A DNA stretch of 6,302 nucleotides from Streptomyces katrae (lineage in GTDB: Bacteria > Actinomycetota > Actinomycetes > Streptomycetales > Streptomycetaceae). The notes beneath the pieces are model-generated. The model made no database searches. It had not been told where the DNA came from and saw only the letters and a program-made list of their open reading frames with translations. A program made the translations under genes and the position numbers. Where the stretch lies: positions 1-6,302 of the forward strand of contig NZ_JZWV01001153.1 of NCBI RefSeq assembly GCF_000966975.1. The letters are read 5' to 3'. Shown here piece by piece: positions 1 through 4,328 of the stretch. Each line of letters starts with the position of its first letter. The first letter of the stretch is position 1.

Positions 1-52
1 GGGCTTGACCGGCAAGATCCGAAAGAGACGGCCTAGGGAATACCCGGCCGCG

Positions 53-69
53 GCCGTCTGCCGGACGGC
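53..69. terminator. Stem-loop without T-run, possible terminator of an upstream gene
   Basis: GCCGTC (53-58) and GACGGC (64-69) form a 6-bp GC-rich stem around a 5-nt loop. No T-run follows. Streptomyces often terminates at such T-poor hairpins, and this one may act with the 89-108 hairpin to end a gene lying left of the window. The role is inferred from structure and position only. Confidence 0.25.
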
Positions 70-88
70 GGGTGCCCGCATGCTGAGA

Positions 89-108
89 CCGGCGTCCAGG
101 GACGCCGG
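89..108. terminator. 8-bp perfect hairpin, possible terminator of an upstream gene
   Basis: CCGGCGTC (89-96) pairs perfectly with GACGCCGG (101-108) across a CAGG tetraloop. There is no T-run downstream, so this would be a T-poor actinobacterial-type terminator, or simply part of a structured leader. The structure is seen directly; its function is inferred. Confidence 0.35.
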
Positions 109-238
109 AGCGTGTGACACACTGCGAGCGTGTCTGCTCGGCTCATGATTATGGACAGCAGCGCGCCGGTCCTCTGTGACCGCTGAACCGTGGCAAACCT
201 CCGCGGCAGCGGCCACCGTGCCCCAGACCCGCGCGCAG

Positions 239-265
239 ACCTCTCGCACCCGCGAGAGGTTTTTT
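239..265 (+). terminator. Intrinsic terminator in the cimA leader
   Basis: ACCTCTCGC (239-247) pairs perfectly with GCGAGAGGT (252-260) around a 4-nt loop, and the stem runs straight into six Ts (260-265), with three more at 268-270. This is a canonical rho-independent terminator on the + strand, rare in such GC-rich DNA. It ends about 100 nt before the cimA start. It either ends an upstream or short leader transcript, or acts as an attenuator for cimA. A segment at 195-204 (AAACCTCCGC) can pair with the 3' arm and T-run (252-262) with one bulged A, so an alternative fold exists. I found no good competitor for the 5' arm. Confidence 0.75.
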
Positions 266-296
266 CGTTTCCCGGCCCGAAATCATGCCGGAAACG
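266..296 (+). other. Second stem-loop in the cimA leader
   Basis: CGTTT plus CCGG (266-275, with C271 bulged) pairs with CCGG plus AAACG (288-296) across a 12-nt loop, giving nine base pairs immediately after the terminator T-run. The two structures partly share the 260-270 T-rich segment. This makes the region a compact structured leader rather than random spacer. The function is unknown. Confidence 0.4.
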
Positions 297-353
297 GGCA
301 GCGCGCGATGATGGGGGCAGTGGATCCCCGGTCTCCGGAACCACTCATCCGAC

Positions 354-358
354 AGGAG
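354..358 (+). promoter_or_regulatory. Ribosome binding site of cimA
   Basis: AGGAG lies 10 nt before the ATG at 369. This is slightly long spacing, but it is the only good purine-rich match near a start that keeps the complete N-terminal catalytic motif, so it supports 369 as the start codon. Confidence 0.75.
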
Positions 359-368
359 TCAGATCAGC

Positions 369-1991
369 ATGACGACGACAGAGGCGACTGCGCCGGCAGA
401 GGCACTCGACGACGCCTTCCACGTCTTCGACACCACCCTGCGCGACGGCGCCCAGCGTGAGGGCATCAACCTCACGGTCGCGGACAAGCTGGCCATCGCC
501 CGGCACCTGGACGAGTTCGGAGTGGGCTTCATCGAGGGCGGCTGGCCCGGCGCCAACCCCCGCGACACCGAGTTCTTCGCCCGCGCCCGGGCCGAGATCG
601 ACTTCAAGAACGCCCAGCTGGTCGCCTTCGGCGCCACCCGCCGGGCCGGCGGCTCCGCGGCCGAGGACCCGCAGGTCCGCGCCCTCCTGGAGTCCGGCGC
701 GCCGGTCATCACCCTTGTCGCCAAGTCCCACGACCGGCACGTCGAGCTCGCCCTGCGCACCACCCTGGACGAGAACCTGGAGATGGTCCGCGACACCGTC
801 TCCCACCTCGTCTCCCAGGGCCGCCGCGTCTTCGTCGACTGCGAGCACTTCTTCGACGGCTACCGCGCGAACGCCGAATACGCCAAGTCCGTCGTGCGCA
901 CCGCCCACGAGGCCGGCGCCGACGTGGTGATCCTCTGCGACACCAACGGCGGCATGCTGCCCGCCCAGATCACCGCGGTCGTCTCCACCGTCCTCGCCGA
1001 CACCGGCGCCCGCCTGGGCATCCACGCCCAGGACGACACCGGCTGCGCCGTCGCCAACACCCTCGCCGCCGTCGACGCGGGCGCCACGCACGTCCAGTGC
1101 ACCGCGAACGGCTACGGCGAGCGCGTCGGCAACGCCAACCTCTTCCCCGTCGTCGCCGCCCTGGAGATCAAGTACGGCCGCAAGGTCCTCCCCGAGGGCG
1201 CCCTCGCCGAGATGACCCGCATCTCGCACGCCATCGCCGAGGTCGTCAACCTCACCCCCTCCACCCACCAGCCGTACGTCGGCGTCTCCGCCTTCGCGCA
1301 CAAGGCGGGCCTGCACGCCTCGGCCATCAAGGTCGACCCGGACCTGTACCAGCACATCGACCCCGAGCGGGTCGGCAACACCATGCGCATGCTGGTCTCC
1401 GACATGGCCGGCCGCGCCTCCATCGAGCTCAAGGGCAAGGAGCTCGGCGTCGACCTCGGCGGGGACCGCGCCCTGATCGCCCGTGTGGTCGAACGGGTCA
1501 AGGAACGCGAGCTGGCGGGCTACACCTACGAGGCCGCCGACGCCTCCTTCGAGCTGCTGCTGCGCGCCGAGGCGGAGGGCCGGGCCCGCAAGTACTTCCG
1601 TACGGAGTCCTGGCGCGCGATCGTCGAGGACCGCCCGGACGGCACCCACGCCAACGAGGCCACGGTCAAACTGTGGGCCAAGGGCGAGCGCATCGTCGCC
1701 ACGGCCGAGGGCAACGGCCCGGTCAACGCCCTGGACCGGGCCCTGCGCGTCGCGCTGGAGCGCTTCTACCCCCAGCTGGCCAAGTTCGAGCTGATCGACT
1801 ACAAGGTCCGCATCCTGGAGGGCAAGCACGGCACGGAGTCCACGACCCGCGTCCTGATCTCCACGACGGACGGCACCCGCGAATGGAACACCGTCGGCGT
1901 CGCCCCGAACGTCATCGCCGCCTCCTGGCAGGCCCTGGAGGACGCCTACACCTACGGCCTCCTCCACGCGGGCGTCGAACCGGCCGAGTAG
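369..1991 (+). CDS. cimA: Citramalate synthase (DRE-TIM metallolyase, LeuA/CimA family)
   Basis: This cytosolic enzyme would condense pyruvate with acetyl-CoA to (R)-citramalate, the first step of the threonine-independent route to 2-ketobutyrate and isoleucine. It has 540 residues, usual for the citramalate synthase family (about 520-540). The N-terminal TIM barrel starts with FDTTLRDGAQ (20-29; R25, D26 and Q29 expected catalytic/metal residues). It continues with the CimA-type EGGWPGANPRD (56-66), KSHDRHV (119-125), EHFFDGY (around H160), CDTNGG (190-195), NGYGERVGN (247-255) and SAFAHKAGLH (ending at H316). NGYGER rather than the GNGER of isopropylmalate synthases favours citramalate synthase. 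Residues from about 400 on form the LeuA-type regulatory domain, suggesting allosteric control, probably by isoleucine. One oddity is that the metal motif usually reading HxH is H219-A-Q221. A structured leader with a terminator precedes the gene. Family assignment is very secure; substrate choice is slightly less so. Confidence 0.93.
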   Translation: MTTTEATAPAEALDDAFHVFDTTLRDGAQREGINLTVADKLAIARHLDEFGVGFIEGGWPGANPRDTEFFARARAEIDFKNAQLVAFGATRRAGGSAAEDPQVRALLESGAPVITLVAKSHDRHVELALRTTLDENLEMVRDTVSHLVSQGRRVFVDCEHFFDGYRANAEYAKSVVRTAHEAGADVVILCDTNGGMLPAQITAVVSTVLADTGARLGIHAQDDTGCAVANTLAAVDAGATHVQCTANGYGERVGNANLFPVVAALEIKYGRKVLPEGALAEMTRISHAIAEVVNLTPSTHQPYVGVSAFAHKAGLHASAIKVDPDLYQHIDPERVGNTMRMLVSDMAGRASIELKGKELGVDLGGDRALIARVVERVKERELAGYTYEAADASFELLLRAEAEGRARKYFRTESWRAIVEDRPDGTHANEATVKLWAKGERIVATAEGNGPVNALDRALRVALERFYPQLAKFELIDYKVRILEGKHGTESTTRVLISTTDGTREWNTVGVAPNVIAASWQALEDAYTYGLLHAGVEPAE

Positions 1992-1998
1992 GTCCGGG

Positions 1999-2022
1999 GA
2001 GCCGGAGGCTTATGTCCGGCTC
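1999..2022. terminator. Stem-loop after cimA, possible T-poor terminator
   Basis: GAGCCGGA (1999-2006) pairs perfectly with TCCGGCTC (2015-2022) around an 8-nt loop, beginning 7 nt after the cimA stop codon. There is no T-run. The position right after the stop and just upstream of the next gene's promoter suggests it separates the two transcription units. Function is inferred from position. Confidence 0.45.
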
Positions 2023-2045
2023 ACACGGGAAAGGGTCGGTTCGGG

Positions 2046-2051
2046 TAGCGT
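2046..2051 (+). promoter_or_regulatory. Candidate -10 element giving a leaderless mRNA
   Basis: TAGCGT fits the actinobacterial -10 pattern TANNNT. It ends 7 nt before the ATG at 2059, so transcription would start at or next to the start codon. No Shine-Dalgarno sequence precedes that ATG, which agrees with a leaderless transcript. The -35 is weak: CTCACA at 2020-2025 with a 20-bp spacer is the best I see, and it overlaps the preceding hairpin. Confidence 0.5.
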
Positions 2052-2058
2052 CGTCGGT

Positions 2059-3426
2059 ATGAGGACCAGGCTGATATCCGTACGTGTGGGGTCGGTGCTG
2101 TCCGGTCTGCTGCTGGCCCTGTCCACCGGAGTGCTCGGCGGCGCCCCGCAGGCGGTCGCGGCCGAGGGCGGGCCCGCCGCCGTGGCGGAGGCGCTGAAGA
2201 AGGGGCCGGTCTACGTGGACCCCGGGGCCGCCGCGCAGCTGTCGCAGGCCCAGGCGGACGCGCTGGCCGCGAAGATCAAGGCGGCCGGAAAGCCGCTGTT
2301 CGTCGCCGTGCTGCCCGCCACCCCCGCCTTCCCGGCCGACAGCGTGCTGCGCACCGTCCGCACCGAGACGGGTATCACCGGGCTCTACGCCATCCGGCTC
2401 GGCGACGGCTTCAACGCCGGGGCCGACCGGGCCGTGATGCCGGTCAACGCCGTCCGCAACCTCACCGACGCGGTGAAGGCGGGCGGGGCGGTGGACGCCG
2501 CCACCGAGCTGAACAACTTCGTCGACCAGGCCCTCCCGCAGATGAAGGGCCACGCCCCGGCCTCCTGGGGCGGCGGTACCGGCGGCGGGTCCTCCGCCGG
2601 GACCCTGATCGCCCTCGGCGCGGTGGCCGTGGTCGCCGGCGGAGGCGGGTACCTGCTGGTCAAGCGGAACCGGAGGAGGAAGGAAGAGGCCCGGCGGGAG
2701 GCCGTCGCACGGCTGAGCGTGGTCGTGGACGAGGACATCACCGCCTTCGGCGAGGAGCTCGAACGGCTCGACTTCCACCCCGGCGAGCCCGGCGCGGACG
2801 ACGCCATGCGCAAGGACTACGAGCGGGGGCTCGACTCCTACGAGCGGGCCAAGCAGATCATGGCCTCGGTGCAGCGCCCCGAGGAGGTCCAGGGCGTGAC
2901 CCAGGCGCTGGAGGACGGGCGGTACGCCCTCGCGTGCCTCGACGCGCGGCGGCGGGGCGAACCCGTGCCCGAGCGGCGGGCGCCCTGCTTCTTCGACCCG
3001 CGTCACGGTCCGAGCACCGAGGACGCGCAGTGGGCCCCGCCCGGCGGGGCGGCGCGCACGGTGCCGGTCTGCACGGCGGACGCCGTCCGGCTGCGGGACG
3101 GCCTGGACCCGGCGGTACGCACCGTGGACACCGAGCACGGGCCGCGCCCCTACTACGACGCCGGCCCGGCGTACGGGCCCTGGGCGGGCGGCTACTTCGG
3201 CGGCGGCATGCTGCCCGGCCTGCTGGTCGGCACGATGCTGGGGTCGATGATGTCCGGCCCGGCCTACGCCTCCGACTTCGGCGGCGGCTTCGGCGGAGGT
3301 GGGTTCGAGGGGGGAGACGTCTCCGGAGCCGACTTCGATCCGTCCGACTTCGGCGGCGGGGACTTCGGCGGCGGTGGCGGCTTCGACGGGGGCGGCGGGG
3401 GATTCGACGGCGGGGGCGGCTGGTAG
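2059..3426 (+). CDS. Secreted/membrane-anchored protein of unknown function with Gly-rich C-terminus (TPM-like layout)
   Basis: The 455-residue product has a clear signal peptide: Arg residues at 2 and 4, a hydrophobic core at about 10-28, and likely cleavage after AVA34 or A35. A small extracytoplasmic domain (about 36-165) with the pattern ALKKGPVYVD...IKAAGKPLFVAVLPA follows. Next come a Gly/Ser linker (170-180), a transmembrane helix (181-201) and the stop-transfer cluster KRNRRRK. The cytoplasmic part begins with a charged, probably helical stretch (202-300). It then has a conserved-looking CFFDPRHG motif (C310-G317), a second Cys (C338) and a Gly-rich hydrophobic segment (381-400). The tail (406-455) is almost only Gly, Phe and Asp. 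The signal peptide, extracytoplasmic domain, single helix and Gly-rich tail resemble TPM/YgcG-type proteins. I recall similar streptomycete proteins of unknown function, but the TPM link is inference. Whether residues 381-400 cross the membrane is unclear. The gene has its own likely promoter and converges on yceI. Confidence 0.85.
   Translation: MRTRLISVRVGSVLSGLLLALSTGVLGGAPQAVAAEGGPAAVAEALKKGPVYVDPGAAAQLSQAQADALAAKIKAAGKPLFVAVLPATPAFPADSVLRTVRTETGITGLYAIRLGDGFNAGADRAVMPVNAVRNLTDAVKAGGAVDAATELNNFVDQALPQMKGHAPASWGGGTGGGSSAGTLIALGAVAVVAGGGGYLLVKRNRRRKEEARREAVARLSVVVDEDITAFGEELERLDFHPGEPGADDAMRKDYERGLDSYERAKQIMASVQRPEEVQGVTQALEDGRYALACLDARRRGEPVPERRAPCFFDPRHGPSTEDAQWAPPGGAARTVPVCTADAVRLRDGLDPAVRTVDTEHGPRPYYDAGPAYGPWAGGYFGGGMLPGLLVGTMLGSMMSGPAYASDFGGGFGGGGFEGGDVSGADFDPSDFGGGDFGGGGGFDGGGGGFDGGGGW
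3274..3423 (+). repeat. Low-complexity Gly/Phe/Asp tail-coding repeat
   Basis: These 50 codons encode residues 406-455 of the preceding protein: 27 Gly, 8 Phe and 8 Asp, with no Lys or Arg. Units such as DFGGG and FDGGGGG recur, the DNA is dominated by GGC/GGG codons, and the chain ends in Trp. Imperfect GGCGGCGGN units could change in number by slippage. Confidence 0.8.
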
Positions 3427-3434
3427 CCGCCCCC
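3412..3434. terminator. 10-bp GC hairpin at convergent gene ends
   Basis: GGGGGCGGCT (3412-3421) pairs perfectly with AGCCGCCCCC (3425-3434) around a GGT loop. The stem contains the last codons and the TAG stop (3424-3426) of the membrane-protein gene and reaches within 13 nt of the end of the convergent yceI gene. No T-run flanks it on either strand. A shared bidirectional terminator is the simplest reading, since only 20 nt separate the two stop codons and no other candidate lies between them. Confidence 0.55.
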
Positions 3435-3446
3435 CGGGGGCGCCGG

Positions 3447-4076
3447 TCAGGCCTGCTTGATCGCCGAGATGTCGAAGGTCAGCTTCACCTTGTCGCTGAC
3501 CATCACGCCGCCGGCCTCCAGCGCGGCGTTCCAGGTCAGGCCCCAGTCGGAGCGCAGGATCTCCGCCGAGCCCTCGAAGCCGACGCGCTCGTTGCCGTAC
3601 ACGTCGGTGGCGGAGCCGGCGAACTCCAGGTCGATGGAGAGCGGGCGGGTGACGTCCTTGATGGTCAGGTCGCCGCTGACGCGGTACGTGTCACCGCCGA
3701 CGTGGGCCGCCGAGGTGGAGCGGAAGGTCATCAGCGGGTAGGCCTCGGCGTCGAAGAAGTCGCCGCTGCGCAGGTGGGCGTCGCGGTCGGCGATGCCGGT
3801 GCTCACCGAGGCGATCTTGACGTCGATCGAGGCGGTGGAGCGCGACGGGTCGCCGCCGTCCAGGTGCAGCGTGCCCTCGTGCTCGGCGAAGCTGCCGCGG
3901 ACGTTGGTCACCATCGCGTGGCGCACGGTGAAGCCGATGCTGCTGTGGCCGGCGTCGATGACGTAGTCGCCGGTGAGCGCGGCGAGCGCCGGGTCGACGG
4001 CGAGCGTGGCGACCGCGCCCTGCTGGGTGGGGGCGGCGGGGGTGGCGGTGCGGCTGCGGCGGGAGAAGAGAGCCAT
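3447..4076 (-). CDS. YceI family protein (lipocalin-like, polyisoprenoid-binding fold)
   Basis: The 209-residue protein matches the YceI family over residues 37-207. It opens with GDYVIDAGHSSIGFTVRHAMV and has the family's alternating beta-strand pattern, the DAHLRSGDFFDAEAYPLMTF segment, and the usual ending V-K-L-T-F-D-I-S-A-I-K-Q. YceI proteins form an extended lipocalin-like barrel that binds long isoprenoid or amphipathic molecules; the ligand here cannot be read from sequence. There is no signal peptide, and the first 35 residues are a polar/Ala-rich extension, so a cytoplasmic location is likely, unlike periplasmic E. coli YceI. AGGAGG 5 nt upstream fixes the start. The gene stands alone, divergent from accB and convergent with the upstream membrane-protein gene. 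Its promoter is flanked by direct repeats that look like an operator. Confidence 0.92.
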   Translation of the reverse strand: MALFSRRSRTATPAAPTQQGAVATLAVDPALAALTGDYVIDAGHSSIGFTVRHAMVTNVRGSFAEHEGTLHLDGGDPSRSTASIDVKIASVSTGIADRDAHLRSGDFFDAEAYPLMTFRSTSAAHVGGDTYRVSGDLTIKDVTRPLSIDLEFAGSATDVYGNERVGFEGSAEILRSDWGLTWNAALEAGGVMVSDKVKLTFDISAIKQA

Positions 4077-4081
4077 GACGT

Positions 4082-4087
4082 CCTCCT
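4082..4087 (-). promoter_or_regulatory. Ribosome binding site of the yceI gene
   Basis: AGGAGG on the minus strand, 5 nt before the ATG at 4076, is a full-strength Shine-Dalgarno match. It supports that start, and the next in-frame ATG would cut into the conserved domain. Confidence 0.85.
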
Positions 4088-4104
4088 GGGAGTCCTGCGG
4101 TTTG

Positions 4105-4118
4105 GTTCAAAGTTCAAC
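4105..4118. promoter_or_regulatory. Candidate operator copy 1 (yceI, at +1)
   Basis: GTTCAAAGTTCAAC matches 4142-4155 at 13 of 14 positions, in the same orientation and 37 bp away. It begins at the predicted yceI transcription start. AT-rich motifs this alike are unusual in this DNA. A protein bound here would block transcription initiation. The regulator is unknown; MarR-type control is only a guess, and no regulator gene lies in the window. Confidence 0.55.
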
Positions 4119-4125
4119 AAGAGCA

Positions 4126-4154
4126 ACGCTAGAGCCGTTCCGTTCAAATTTCAA
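4126..4154 (-). promoter_or_regulatory. yceI promoter (-35 and -10)
   Basis: On the minus strand, TTGAAA (4149-4154) and TAGCGT (4126-4131) are separated by exactly 17 bp, a good vegetative-sigma (HrdB-type) promoter. The predicted transcription start is near 4118-4120, giving a leader of about 42 nt before the ATG. The -35 lies inside one copy of the 14-bp repeat, and the start site abuts the other. Confidence 0.7.
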
Positions 4155-4155
4155 C
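4142..4155. promoter_or_regulatory. Candidate operator copy 2 (yceI, over -35)
   Basis: GTTCAAATTTCAAC is the second copy of the 14-bp repeat and covers the yceI -35 hexamer. Each copy is itself built of two TTCAA units 7-8 nt apart. Two sites flanking a promoter are typical for repression, possibly with cooperative binding. Confidence 0.55.
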
Positions 4156-4160
4156 TACAT

Positions 4161-4316
4161 CACCCGTTCGGTGGGTGGTTTTGTAGGACACCCACAAAGG
4201 CCGACCGCCCCCGCTGGGGGAGTCCATGCATGCATCGGAGGTTCTGTCCGGCCCGCACAGCCGAACGGGTCCGAGACTGTGTGGAATCAACGGAGGGTTT
4301 TGCGGGCCCGGCTTCG
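4161..4316. promoter_or_regulatory. Upstream region of accB with several inverted repeats
   Basis: ACCCGTTCGG (4162-4171) recurs as its exact reverse complement at 4261-4270, 89 bp further on. Between them lie GTGGGTG/CACCCAC (4171-4177 with 4189-4195), CCCCC-GCT-GGGGG (4208-4220) and the palindrome ATGCATGCAT (4226-4235). No ORF in the segment looks real. The region probably holds regulatory sites for accB; which repeats matter cannot be told from sequence. Confidence 0.4.
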
Positions 4317-4322
4317 TAAGGT
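4317..4322 (+). promoter_or_regulatory. Candidate accB -10 element, possibly leaderless
   Basis: TAAGGT fits the -10 pattern TANNNT and ends 6 nt before the accB ATG, placing the start of transcription at about the start codon. The embedded AAGG (4318-4321, 7 nt from the ATG) could instead be a weak Shine-Dalgarno sequence, so the two readings compete. No convincing -35 is seen 16-19 bp upstream. Confidence 0.4.
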
Positions 4323-4328
4323 CGGTAC

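Larger units (their letters stand above)
1..368. other. Gene-poor, hairpin-rich region upstream of cimA
   Basis: No convincing gene lies here. On the + strand, stops occur at 6-8 (TGA) and 34-36 (TAG), so the tail of an upstream gene could end in the first bases, but I cannot recognise its product. The stretch contains a 12-bp palindrome made of two CGGCCG units (45-56), stem-loops at 53-69 and 89-108, a 13-codon mini-ORF (145-186), an intrinsic terminator (239-265), a further stem-loop (266-296), and the cimA ribosome binding site. No clear -35/-10 pair was found. A TGTGAC-like element near 113-118 and CATGAT at 144-149 are too far apart (about 24-25 bp) to trust. The cimA promoter is therefore unlocated. 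Confidence 0.6.

Noticed and set aside
1..81. Minus-strand frame open from an ATG at 81 to the window edge (27 codons)
   Set aside because: Codon choice is plausible, but there is no Shine-Dalgarno sequence and too little sequence to judge; it could be the start of a gene leaving the window.
33..344. Minus-strand 103-codon ORF upstream of cimA
   Set aside because: It crosses the terminator and hairpins, has no ribosome binding site I can see, and its Arg/Pro/Ser-rich product resembles nothing.
345..1967. Long minus-strand ORF (540 codons) opposite cimA
   Set aside because: It is an antisense shadow of a strongly conserved gene in GC-rich DNA; its protein is a biased Gly/Val/Asp/Leu sequence with no recognisable motif.
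1912..3138. Minus-strand ORF opposite the membrane-protein gene
   Set aside because: The composition is of shadow type (Arg/Gly/His/Pro rich), and it overlaps two plus-strand genes with clear signal peptide and family motifs.
4226..4235. Palindrome ATGCATGCAT as a specific operator
   Set aside because: It is a 10-bp palindrome of simple alternating composition with no second copy in the window; kept only as part of the accB upstream region.
2934..4319. Plus-strand 461-codon ORF across the convergent junction
   Set aside because: It runs out of frame through the Gly-rich tail and antisense through the complete yceI gene; no domain is visible.
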